Origin: Chlorobiaceae bacterium
Lineage (GTDB): Bacteria > Bacteroidota > Chlorobiia > Chlorobiales > Chlorobiaceae
Assembly (NCBI GenBank): GCA_013334865.1
Contig: JAAXWS010000007.1
Coordinates: 1 to 64,000 of the forward strand
Direction of reading: 5' to 3'
Length of the DNA: 64,000 nt
The number at the start of each line of letters is the position of its first letter. The first letter of the stretch is position 1. The notes beneath the pieces are model-generated. The model ran no database searches. It had not been told where the DNA came from and saw nothing but the letters and a program-made list of their open reading frames with translations. Of the stretch, positions 25,001-35,138 are shown in pieces. The position numbers were made by a program, and so were the translations under genes.

Positions 25001-26302
25001 ATGACGTCGAGGGATTTATCCGAAAACCAGTCCCAGCCGAGGGTCATCATCTATTCGGGCAAGGGGGGGACGGGCAAGACCACCGTCTCGTCTTCGACCG
25101 CCGTCGCGCTCGCCCGCCAGGGCAAACGCGTCCTGATCATGTCTTCGGACCCGGCCCACTCGCTTTCCGACGTGTTCAACGTGCAGATCAGCCGGAACGA
25201 GCCGCTGAAGATCGAGCGGAACCTCTATGGACTCGAGGTTGACACGATCTATGAGCTGAAGAAGAACATGTCGGGATTCCAGAAGTTCGTCTCCTCGTCG
25301 TACAAGAACCAGGGGCTCGACAGCGGCATCGCCTCCGAGCTCACCACGCAGCCCGGCCTCGACGAGATCTTCGCCCTCTCCCGCCTCGTCGACGAGGCGC
25401 AGTCCGGCAGGTGGGACGCCGTCGTGCTCGACACCTCCCCGACCGGCAACACCCTGCGCCTCCTGGCATACCCCGAGATCATCATCGGCGGCAACATGGG
25501 CAAGCAGTTCTTCAAGCTCTACAAGAGCATGTCGTCGCTGGCCCGCCCGCTCTCCGGCAACTCCATCCCGGACGACGATTTCTTCAACGAGGTGAACGTG
25601 CTGCTCAAGCAGATGGAGGATATCAACCGCTTCATCCTCAGCCCGGAGGTGACCTTCCGGCTCGTGCTGAACCCCGAGAAGCTCTCGATCCTCGAGACCA
25701 AGCGCGCCTACACCTTCGTGCACCTCTACGGCATCAACATCGACGGCATCGTGATCAACAAGATCCTGCCGACCTCGCGCACGGTGGGCGAGTACTTCGA
25801 GTTCTGGGCCGACCTGCACAGCAAGTACCTGATGGAGATCGACAACTCCTTCTACCCGACCCCGGTTTTCCGTTGCCACCTGCAGCGCACCGAGCCGATC
25901 GGCCCGGACGCCCTTTACGACATCAGCCAGATGGTCTTCGGCGACCAGGCCCCCGACAAGATCTTCTACTCCGGCAAGAACTTCTGGATCGAAAGCCAGA
26001 AGAACCAGATGACCTCCGACCACCGGGAGATCCTCTGCATCCGGGTGCCCTTCCTCAAGGACGCCGAAGAGGTCAAGGTGGACCGCATGGGCACCGACAT
26101 CATCGTCACCGTCGACCGCGCCCAGCGGATCATCACCCTGCCGAGGGCCCTGTACAGCCTCGAGATGGACAAGTTCATCCGCGAGGACAACCTGCTCAAG
26201 GTGGTCTTCAGGGAGAATCCCGTCGAGCAGGAGGAGATGGAGCTCAACGTCAACAAGAACGTGCTCGACAAGCTGCGCTCGATGCGCCGCCTCAAGATCT
26301 GA
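25001..26302 (+). CDS. ArsA/GET3-family ATPase with C-terminal HSP20-like domain
   Basis: The 433-residue protein has the deviant P-loop GKGGTGKTT at 20-28, the SDPAHS switch I motif (about 48-53), LDTSPTGNTLR (switch II) and an ArsA-type nucleotide fold up to about 320. Residues about 335-425 form a separate beta-rich domain of the ArsA_HSP20 type. There is only one ATPase half, and the cysteines that bind arsenite in ArsA are not seen, so arsenite efflux is unlikely; a GET3-like client-binding role is the better guess. ATG 25001 has AAAAGGAGT upstream. It ends in a strong terminator at 26334-26369. Confidence 0.85.
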   Translation: MTSRDLSENQSQPRVIIYSGKGGTGKTTVSSSTAVALARQGKRVLIMSSDPAHSLSDVFNVQISRNEPLKIERNLYGLEVDTIYELKKNMSGFQKFVSSSYKNQGLDSGIASELTTQPGLDEIFALSRLVDEAQSGRWDAVVLDTSPTGNTLRLLAYPEIIIGGNMGKQFFKLYKSMSSLARPLSGNSIPDDDFFNEVNVLLKQMEDINRFILSPEVTFRLVLNPEKLSILETKRAYTFVHLYGINIDGIVINKILPTSRTVGEYFEFWADLHSKYLMEIDNSFYPTPVFRCHLQRTEPIGPDALYDISQMVFGDQAPDKIFYSGKNFWIESQKNQMTSDHREILCIRVPFLKDAEEVKVDRMGTDIIVTVDRAQRIITLPRALYSLEMDKFIREDNLLKVVFRENPVEQEEMELNVNKNVLDKLRSMRRLKI

Positions 26303-26333
26303 GTTCCCGGCAGCCTGGCGTTTGCAGGGGCGA

Positions 26334-26369
26334 GGCTGTCATGGAGTTGCTTCCGTGGCAGCCTTTTTT
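26334..26369 (+). terminator. Rho-independent terminator after the ArsA-like gene
   Basis: An 11-bp stem (26334-26344 with 26353-26363, two G-U pairs), an 8-nt loop and six T residues at 26364-26369. Confidence 0.8.
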
Positions 26370-26451
26370 CTTGTGCGCCCTGTGCGTTCGATTCCATCCC
26401 CGGCGGGTTTGCCTCGGCAGGGTGCTTCATCGGGAATTTTGCCGGGAACTG

Positions 26452-26480
26452 TTTAACTATTCGCGGGAAACTTGTATCTT
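26452..26480 (+). promoter_or_regulatory. Candidate fabI promoter
   Basis: TTTAAC (26452-26457), a 17-bp spacer and TATCTT (26475-26480, then GA), about 65 bp upstream of the fabI ATG and just after the terminator of the preceding gene. Confidence 0.4.
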
Positions 26481-26545
26481 GACAGTTTTGAAGGACCATC
26501 AAAAGGGTGGCATACCCCTATCTTTGAAAAGAATCAGCTTGTACC

Positions 26546-27427
26546 ATGTCCGAGAAATCGCACTATGGCTTATTGAAAGGGAAGAAAGGCATTGTCTTCG
26601 GACCTCTCGATGAAAGCAGCATCGGTTGGCAGATCGCCCTCAACGCATATCGCGAAGGTGCCCAGATCGCCATTTCGAACATCGCCACAGCCATCCGCTT
26701 CGGCAACCTCCAGGAGCTTGCAGACGCCTGCGGCAACGCCCCGGTGCTGGTTTGCGATGCTTCCAAGAATGAAGACGTCGACGCATGCTTCAAGGAGCTC
26801 AAGGAGAAATTCGGCCCGGTCGATTTCATCGTGCACTCCATCGGCATGTCGCAGAACATCCGCAAGCAGGTGCCTTACGAGGACCTGAACTACGAGTGGT
26901 TCATGAGGACCCTCGACGTGTCCGGCATTTCGTTCCACCGCCTGGTGGCCTACGCGCTCAAGAACGAGGTGATCAACGACGGCGGAAGCATCGTCGCACT
27001 CTCCTACATCGCGTCGCAGCGCAACTACTGGACCTATTCCGACATGGGTGACGCCAAGTCGCTCCTCGAATCGATCGCCCGCAGCTTCGGGCCGAGGCTG
27101 GCCAAGCGCGGTATCCGCATCAACACGATCTCCCAGAGCCCGACCTACACCAAGGCCGGCAGCGGCATTGCCGGGTTCGAGAAGATGTACGACTACGGCG
27201 AACTGATGTCCCCGCTCGGCAACGCGACCGCCGAGGAGTGCGCCGAGTACACCATGACGATCCTGAGCGACCTTACCCGCAAGGTGACCATGCAGAACCT
27301 GTTCCATGACGGCGGTTACAGCTCGGTTGGCGCAACCATCCCGATGATCAAGCTCGCGTACGAAGTGCTGCACGACAAGGAGCTTGCCAAGCGGGTGGAC
27401 CTCGACGAATTCTATCCATCCAGGTGA
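26546..27427 (+). CDS. fabI: Enoyl-[acyl-carrier-protein] reductase (NADH), FabI type
   Basis: The 293-residue short-chain dehydrogenase family enzyme performs the last reduction step of the fatty acid elongation cycle. FabI features are the divergent dinucleotide site GKKGIVFGPLDESSIGWQIA, IVHSIGMSQ (the FabI-typical substitution for the NNAG motif) and the active site Tyr-x6-Lys in YSDMGDAK. It is about 30 residues longer than E. coli FabI, with a C-terminal extension. It stands alone with its own promoter and terminator. Confidence 0.94.
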   Translation: MSEKSHYGLLKGKKGIVFGPLDESSIGWQIALNAYREGAQIAISNIATAIRFGNLQELADACGNAPVLVCDASKNEDVDACFKELKEKFGPVDFIVHSIGMSQNIRKQVPYEDLNYEWFMRTLDVSGISFHRLVAYALKNEVINDGGSIVALSYIASQRNYWTYSDMGDAKSLLESIARSFGPRLAKRGIRINTISQSPTYTKAGSGIAGFEKMYDYGELMSPLGNATAEECAEYTMTILSDLTRKVTMQNLFHDGGYSSVGATIPMIKLAYEVLHDKELAKRVDLDEFYPSR

Positions 27428-27435
27428 TGTTGCCC

Positions 27436-27461
27436 GGAGAGCCGGCACGCGCCGGCTTTCC
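27436..27461 (+). terminator. Terminator hairpin after fabI
   Basis: An 11-bp stem with one G-U pair (27436-27446 with 27451-27461) and an ACGC loop, 8 bp after the fabI stop. The downstream T content is modest. Confidence 0.55.
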
Positions 27462-29982
<2,521 letters not shown>

Positions 29983-30001
29983 TACCTTCGGCGTAGAGAT
30001 A

Positions 30002-30041
30002 CAAGCAGAGAAGCCCGGCTGAAACCGGGCTTCTCTGCTTG
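30002..30041. terminator. Bidirectional terminator between icd and cyclophilin genes
   Basis: A perfect 17-bp stem (30002-30018 with 30025-30041) and a CTGAAA loop, sitting between two convergent genes. Confidence 0.85.
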
Positions 30042-30064
30042 CTGCCATGGAGACGTTGCGGACC

Positions 30065-30625
30065 TCAATTCTTCACATCCGACGCGACCCGCATCCGCAC
30101 GATTCTGCTGGGATTGGGCACGGCGCCATTGTTGAATCTTGAGCCGGCCGTGATCTTGTCGACAAATTCCATTCCGGAGACGACCTGTCCCCAAACCGTG
30201 TATTGGCCGTCGAGGAAGGGCGCTGGTGCGAAGCAGATGAAAAACTGGCTATCGGCACTGTCGGGGTCGGAGGCGCGAGCCATGGATACGGTGCCCCGGA
30301 TATGCCGCCTGTTCGAGAATTCTGCCTTGAGCACCTGGCCGGAACCTCCGGTGCCGTCGCCGAGCGGATCGCCGGTCTGGGCCATGAAGCCGGGAATGAC
30401 GCGGTGGAAGGCAATGCCGTCATAAAAGCCTTTACGAGTCAACTCCTTGATGCGTGCCACATGGCGCGGTGCGATATCGGGAAGCATCTGGATGACGACC
30501 CGTCCTGATGGCAGGTCAAGATATATCGTGTTTTCGGGTGCGGGTGCGGCCGAGCCCTGCATGGGGAGGAGCAGTGCCAGAAATCCCAGCAACAGGACAA
30601 TGATTCTTAGCGGTTTGTTCAGCAT
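30065..30625 (-). CDS. Secreted cyclophilin-type peptidyl-prolyl cis-trans isomerase
   Basis: This 186-residue protein has a hydrophobic signal sequence (about 5-27, followed by GSAAP) and a compact cyclophilin domain: FYDGIAFHRVIPGFMAQTGDP, GTVSMARASDPDSADSQFFI and LDGQYTVWGQVVSGM. The catalytic Arg in FHRVIPGFM and the QFFI core are conserved. It should help fold periplasmic proteins. The ATG at 30625 was preferred over upstream starts because the signal peptide begins there. A 17-bp-stem terminator follows. Confidence 0.9.
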   Translation of the reverse strand: MLNKPLRIIVLLLGFLALLLPMQGSAAPAPENTIYLDLPSGRVVIQMLPDIAPRHVARIKELTRKGFYDGIAFHRVIPGFMAQTGDPLGDGTGGSGQVLKAEFSNRRHIRGTVSMARASDPDSADSQFFICFAPAPFLDGQYTVWGQVVSGMEFVDKITAGSRFNNGAVPNPSRIVRMRVASDVKN

Positions 30626-30775
30626 GAGGCAAGGGTATAAGTTTTCGAGCTGCTCTGGTGGATCACATCTCATGATAAAAAGATTGGCGTGAGAAACCAT
30701 GCCCGACAAGCATCGAAGGCATCATGTTCATCAGGTGAACCCCCATGCATTGATACGCCGGAGAGCATGCAGGCA

Positions 30776-31417
30776 TCACCTCGGTTCCGGATTTCCGTTC
30801 CATGAGTAGATGAACCCTCCGTGGCCGAGGCGTTCGGCGACTGGCCCGATGTCGCCCCTTGAGACGACGAAGCAGCCGTTGCTCCTTCCGATGCGCGGGC
30901 CTTCGAGGGTGGCGAGGTTCCAGAGGATGTAAGGAATCGAGACGTAGTCCGCCGAGTGCACGACGATGTCGCGCGGGGCGGCGTTGCCGTTGCGGAGGGA
31001 GTCGAGGCCGTCCAGGCGCAGGGCAAGCCCGTGGTCGCCGGAGTAGGCATTGCCTACCCTGAACAGGCCGAGGCTGCTCATGTTCGATTCCGGCACGTTC
31101 GAGAAGCTCCGCGCCAGGAGTTCCCCGCTGTTCCTGCCGTGGGCCACCCGGCAGTACCACCGCCGTCCGCTCCGCAGGTCGATGACCGCCATGCGCTTCA
31201 TGAAGGAGGGCTTCGAGTAGTCGACCACTGCCAGCGTGCGGAGCTCCTCGTCAGGATGGAGCAGGGCATGGCGGCCGAGTTCGGACTTCGCCTCGGCGAC
31301 GGCCTCTTCGCAGACCTGCCCCGGATCGCGCAGGAGGAGGGCCAGGGCGGTCGGCACGAGCACGAGCACGGCGGCCAGGGCGGCGAGCAGGGCGTTTTTC
31401 AGTACGGGTCTCATCAT
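30776..31417 (-). CDS. Periplasmic L,D-transpeptidase-like protein (YkuD_2 type)
   Basis: The 213-residue protein carries a single N-terminal membrane anchor or signal segment (about 9-29). A catalytic domain follows, typical of the murein L,D-transpeptidase catalytic domain family (PF13645): VVDYSKPSFMKRMAVIDLRS, SFSNVPESNMSSLGLFRVG, IVVHSADY (His 154) and GRSNGCFVV (Cys 182). The catalytic His and Cys are both present. It may cross-link or edit peptidoglycan. It is divergent from the YmdB-type gene. Confidence 0.82.
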   Translation of the reverse strand: MMRPVLKNALLAALAAVLVLVPTALALLLRDPGQVCEEAVAEAKSELGRHALLHPDEELRTLAVVDYSKPSFMKRMAVIDLRSGRRWYCRVAHGRNSGELLARSFSNVPESNMSSLGLFRVGNAYSGDHGLALRLDGLDSLRNGNAAPRDIVVHSADYVSIPYILWNLATLEGPRIGRSNGCFVVSRGDIGPVAERLGHGGFIYSWNGNPEPR

Positions 31418-31470
31418 GGCGGAAATATAACGCCATCGGGCCCGTATTTCCGCTAAATGCCCGGCCGGCG

Positions 31471-31499
31471 TTTACAAAGTTGCCGTCATTGCGTACCTT
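31471..31499 (+). promoter_or_regulatory. Candidate promoter of the YmdB-type gene
   Basis: TTTACA (31471-31476), a 17-bp spacer and TACCTT (31494-31499, then AG), giving a leader of about 32 nt to the ATG at 31537. Confidence 0.45.
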
Positions 31500-31536
31500 A
31501 GAGCAGTCATTCCATCAATCCAGCCAGCTGTTGCCC

Positions 31537-32340
31537 ATGAGCGCAAAAACCGCAAATATCCTCCTGATCGGCGACGTCGTCGGCAACCCCGGCCTCCAGA
31601 TCGTGAGCAGGATGCTGAAAGGGTTCATTTCGAAGTACGAGGTCGATTTCGTCATCTGCAACGGTGAGAACGCGCATAACGGGAAAGGCATGAGCCTCGA
31701 GGCGCTGAACCTTATGACCGAGGCCGGCGTGGACGTCGTGACCGGAGGAAACCACATCTGGAACAACTTCAACTTCTTCGACACCCTCAAGACCCACGAG
31801 CGGGTGCTCCGGCCGCAGAACTACCCCAAAGGAACCTACGGGCGCGGCTACGGGACCTACAAGCTCCCGAACGGCCTGGGCAGCATCACGGTGCTGAACC
31901 TGCAGGGCAGGACCTTCATGAACCCGATCGACTGCCCGTTCCGGACGGCCGACTGGGTGGTCAAGCAGGTGAAGGAGCAGTCGCCGATGATCGTCGTCGA
32001 CTTCCACGCAGAGGCGACCGCGGAGAAGCTCGGCCTGGGGTGGTACCTCGACGGCAGGGTCTCGGCCGTCATCGGCACCCATACCCACGTGCAGACCGCC
32101 GACGAGCGGATCATGCCGAAGGGCACTGGCTACCTGACCGACGTGGGCATGACCGGCCCCTACCACTCGGTGATCGGCATGCAGGTCAAGTCCGCCGTGG
32201 ACCGGATGCTTTACCAGACGCCGCACAAATACGAGTGCGCCACTGACGACGTGCACTTCTCCGCCGTGCTGCTCAAGCTCGACACGGCAACAGGGAAGGC
32301 GCTTGCGATCGAGAGGATTTTCTATCCGAGTTTTCAGTGA
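31537..32340 (+). CDS. YmdB-family metallophosphoesterase (2',3'-cyclic nucleotide phosphodiesterase type)
   Basis: The 267-residue protein is a full-length member of the TIGR00282/YmdB family of dinuclear-metal phosphoesterases. Metal-ligand motifs are visible: LLIGDVVGNPG (Asp 13), VICNGENAHNGKG, TGGNHIWNN, IVVDFHAEATAEK and GTHTHVQTADE. Bacillus YmdB hydrolyses cyclic nucleotides and influences biofilm and sporulation gene expression; the role here is unknown. The ATG at 31537 was chosen because the conserved first strand starts directly after it. Confidence 0.9.
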   Translation: MSAKTANILLIGDVVGNPGLQIVSRMLKGFISKYEVDFVICNGENAHNGKGMSLEALNLMTEAGVDVVTGGNHIWNNFNFFDTLKTHERVLRPQNYPKGTYGRGYGTYKLPNGLGSITVLNLQGRTFMNPIDCPFRTADWVVKQVKEQSPMIVVDFHAEATAEKLGLGWYLDGRVSAVIGTHTHVQTADERIMPKGTGYLTDVGMTGPYHSVIGMQVKSAVDRMLYQTPHKYECATDDVHFSAVLLKLDTATGKALAIERIFYPSFQ

Positions 32341-32361
32341 CGGGTGAGGAGTGGGGAGAAC

Positions 32362-32454
32362 GGACTGAAAGGACAGCAGGGACTTAAGGGACAAAGAAGA
32401 AGACGATCCTTCGCAGCAAGGTTTTCCTCTTCGTCCTGGATGTCCTTTCAGTCC
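32362..32454. repeat. Inverted word array at the 3' end of the dipeptidase gene
   Basis: GGACTGAAAGGACA (32362-32375) is the exact reverse complement of 32441-32454. The left arm continues as a run of GGAC words, and related CAGTCC/GTCCTT words flank the right arm. The right arm overlaps the last 7 bp of the minus-strand dipeptidase gene, so the array supplies its stop region. Confidence 0.7.
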
Positions 32455-33920
32455 CTGCAGTCCTTTTTTTCATCTACCGCCCCGAGTGCTGCGACCAGCA
32501 ATTCCCAGAACCTTGCGACCGAGGCGATTTCGGCCTTTTCGTCGGGGGAGTGGGGGTGGCGGATGGTGGGGCCGAAGGAGATCATGTCGAGGCCGGGGTA
32601 CGTGCCCCCCAGGATCCCGCACTCCAGGCCGGCATGCACCGCCCGGACCTCCGGCGCCCTGCCGAACTTCGATTCGTAGACCTCCCGCATGACCTTCAGG
32701 ACCGGTGATCCCGGGTCCGGCCTCCAGCCGGGGTAGCCCCCCTCGAAACGGGTCGTGGCGCCGGCAAGCCCGAAAACGCTTCCGATCATCATCGCCAGGT
32801 CCTCCCTTGCGGAATCGACCGAGCTCCTGAGCAGGCACTCGACCGTGACGCTGCCGTTCGCCGAGCGGACGATGGCAAGGTTGTTCGAGGTTTCGACAAG
32901 ATTCTCCATCGTGTCGTTCATGCGCATCACGCCGTTCGGGCAGGCGTGGACGGCCCTGAGCAGGCGCTCGCAAGCTTCATCGCCCATGACGGCAGCCGGC
33001 AGCCCGGCGGGCTCCGCTGCGATGCGCAGATCCGGCTCCGTCGCGGCGAGCTCCAGGCCGATCGTGGCGGCAAGGGTGTCGAGAGACTCCAGGAAGCCCG
33101 TGGCTTCCGATGCGGGAAGGGCTATAAGGGCGAAGGACTCCCTCGGGATCGCGTTGCGGAGGCTGCCTCCCTCGATGGACGCCAGCAGTAGCCCGTGGCG
33201 GTCTCGGGCGTCGTGCAGCAGGCGGTTCATGACCTTGTTGGCGTTGCCCCTGCCGAGGCCGATATCCATGCCGCTGTGGCCTCCCCTGAGGCCGGTGACC
33301 GTGATCCGGAAGCCCATGTGGCCAGGCGGGGCCGGCCGCTCCTCCATCTCGAAGGTCGCCACGGCGTCAAGCCCGCCGGCGCACCCGACGAAGAGCTCTC
33401 CCTCGTCTTCCGAGTCCAGGTTCAGGAGGATGCTTCCCCGCAACACCCCGGGCCGAATGCCCCTGGCGCCGGTCATGCCGGCCTCCTCGTTGCCGGTGAA
33501 GAGCGCTTCGAGCGGCCCGTGGGGGATGTCATCAGATTCCAGCACCGCCAGGGCCGCGGCGAGCCCGAGGCCGTTGTCGGCGCCGAGCGTGGTGCCTCTG
33601 GCCTTCACCCAGCCGCCGTCCACGAAAGCCTCGATCGGGTCGCTTCGGAAATCGTGCGTCGTGTCGCTGTTCTTCTGCGGAACCATGTCGAGGTGGGCCT
33701 GCAGGATGACCCCCTTCCGGTGCTCCATGCCCGGCGTTGCCGGCTTGCGGATGATGACGTTGCCGGCCTCATCGGCGATGGTTTCCAGCCCGAGCCCCCG
33801 GCCGAAAGCGGCAAGGAACTTCCTTGCCTGCTCCTCATGGCCTGAGGGGCGGGGGATCCGCGTGAGGGCGTGGAAGTGTTTCCACACCCTCTGCGGCTCG
33901 AGTTTCAGGATATCGGTCAA
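32448..33920 (-). CDS. pepD: Aminoacyl-histidine dipeptidase (PepD, M20 family)
   Basis: The 490-residue cytosolic M20C metallopeptidase shows AHLDMVPQ (metal His and catalytic Asp), TTLGADNGLGLAAALAVLE (bridging Asp), FTGNEEAGMTGA (catalytic Glu and metal Glu) and a late HAGLECGIL segment (metal Glu/His). A dimerisation domain interrupts the catalytic fold. PepD enzymes hydrolyse dipeptides such as Xaa-His. It lies 14 bp downstream of fbp and is probably co-transcribed with it. The last residues (DEKKDCRD) are encoded by the inverted word array. Confidence 0.92.
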   Translation of the reverse strand: MTDILKLEPQRVWKHFHALTRIPRPSGHEEQARKFLAAFGRGLGLETIADEAGNVIIRKPATPGMEHRKGVILQAHLDMVPQKNSDTTHDFRSDPIEAFVDGGWVKARGTTLGADNGLGLAAALAVLESDDIPHGPLEALFTGNEEAGMTGARGIRPGVLRGSILLNLDSEDEGELFVGCAGGLDAVATFEMEERPAPPGHMGFRITVTGLRGGHSGMDIGLGRGNANKVMNRLLHDARDRHGLLLASIEGGSLRNAIPRESFALIALPASEATGFLESLDTLAATIGLELAATEPDLRIAAEPAGLPAAVMGDEACERLLRAVHACPNGVMRMNDTMENLVETSNNLAIVRSANGSVTVECLLRSSVDSAREDLAMMIGSVFGLAGATTRFEGGYPGWRPDPGSPVLKVMREVYESKFGRAPEVRAVHAGLECGILGGTYPGLDMISFGPTIRHPHSPDEKAEIASVARFWELLVAALGAVDEKKDCRD

Positions 33921-33934
33921 TCCGGGTCCCCGGC

Positions 33935-34936
33935 TCAGCGGCTGCCGCCCTCGAACTCCTCGGCGACCAGCACGTCGTCGGTGCTGCCGATGTAGAGTGG
34001 GGTGCGCTGGTGCAGCTCCTCCGGCCTGATGTCGAGGATGCGGCGCTCGCCGTCCGTGGCTCGGCCGCCGGCCTGCTCGCAGATGAAGGCGAGCGGGTTG
34101 GCCTCGTACATGAGCCTGAGCTTGCCGCTCTTGTGCTTCTTGGTGGCCGGGTAGATGAAGACGCCGCCGGTCAAGAGGTTCCGGTGGAAGTCCGCCACGA
34201 GCGAACCGATGTAGCGGGTGCTGTAGGGGCGGCCGGTCGCGGCATCCTCCTCCTTGAGGTAATCGATGAAGCGTTTCGTGCCGTCGTTGAGCTGCGCCCA
34301 GGAGCCCTCGTTGATCGAGTAGTACTTGCCGCGCTCGGGGGTGGTGATGTTCTCGTGGGAGAGCAGGAACTCGCCGATGCCCGGGTCGTAGGTGAAGCCG
34401 TGTACCCCGTGGCCGGTGGTGTAGACCAGCACCACCGAGGAGCCGTAGATGACGTAGCCTGCCGCGACCTGTTCGGCGCCGCTCTGCAGGCAGTCCTCGA
34501 GGCTGGCGTTGCCGGGATCGTCGGCCTTGAGCCGGTAGATTGAGAAGATCGTGCCCACGCTGACGTTCACGTCGATGTTCGACGAACCGTCGAGGGGGTC
34601 GAAGAGCAGGGCGTAGTTGCCGGTTTCGTTCACCGGCGGGATGATGATGCTGTCGTTCTCCTCGGAGCCCATGATGGCGAACCTGCCGTGCTGGCCTATG
34701 GCGTTGATGATCTGCTCGTTGGCGAACAGGTCGAGCTTCTTGACCTCCTCGCCCTGGACGTTGGTGCTCCCGGCCAGGCCGAGGATGTCCGCAAGCCCGG
34801 CGCGGACGACCTTGTTCCGTACCAGCTTGGCTGCAAAGGCGACATCGTTGAGGAGGTCCGTGACCTCCGCATTGACTTCAGGGTAGAGTTTCTGCTGCTG
34901 GAGGAAGTGGCTTTCGATCGTCGTCAGTTTGTTCAT
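33935..34936 (-). CDS. fbp: Fructose-1,6-bisphosphatase, class I
   Basis: The 333-residue enzyme hydrolyses fructose 1,6-bisphosphate in gluconeogenesis, needed by an autotroph to build hexoses from reductive-TCA products. Visible motifs are [29 protein letters not shown] (the metal-binding core) and the later [19 protein letters not shown] with KLR(L)MYE substrate contacts. ATG 34936 starts 202 bp from divergent recJ. A 20-bp AT-rich dyad lies 59-78 bp upstream of the start (next entry). Confidence 0.96.
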   Translation of the reverse strand: MNKLTTIESHFLQQQKLYPEVNAEVTDLLNDVAFAAKLVRNKVVRAGLADILGLAGSTNVQGEEVKKLDLFANEQIINAIGQHGRFAIMGSEENDSIIIPPVNETGNYALLFDPLDGSSNIDVNVSVGTIFSIYRLKADDPGNASLEDCLQSGAEQVAAGYVIYGSSVVLVYTTGHGVHGFTYDPGIGEFLLSHENITTPERGKYYSINEGSWAQLNDGTKRFIDYLKEEDAATGRPYSTRYIGSLVADFHRNLLTGGVFIYPATKKHKSGKLRLMYEANPLAFICEQAGGRATDGERRILDIRPEELHQRTPLYIGSTDDVLVAEEFEGGSR

Positions 34937-34994
34937 CGTGATGTGTCCGGGAAAGGTTGGTATAAGGTGCCGTTAATAACGATTCCGTAAAAAT

Positions 34995-35014
34995 GCATAA
35001 ATAAAAATTTATGC
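34995..35014. promoter_or_regulatory. AT-rich dyad between fbp and recJ
   Basis: 8-bp arms GCATAAAT / ATTTATGC with an AAAA centre. It is strikingly AT-rich in a GC-rich neighbourhood and lies upstream of the fbp start. It could be an operator or part of the fbp promoter. Confidence 0.4.
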
Positions 35015-35138
35015 TATTTCGTCAGTAATACCAAGGTCATCCCTGAAGCTTTGAGCCCCCGGGACGTATTTTTCACTCAAGAAACGGTTGAATAATACGT
35101 ACATTTCTCGACCTGTTTCCATTTCTCAACCCCGTTCC

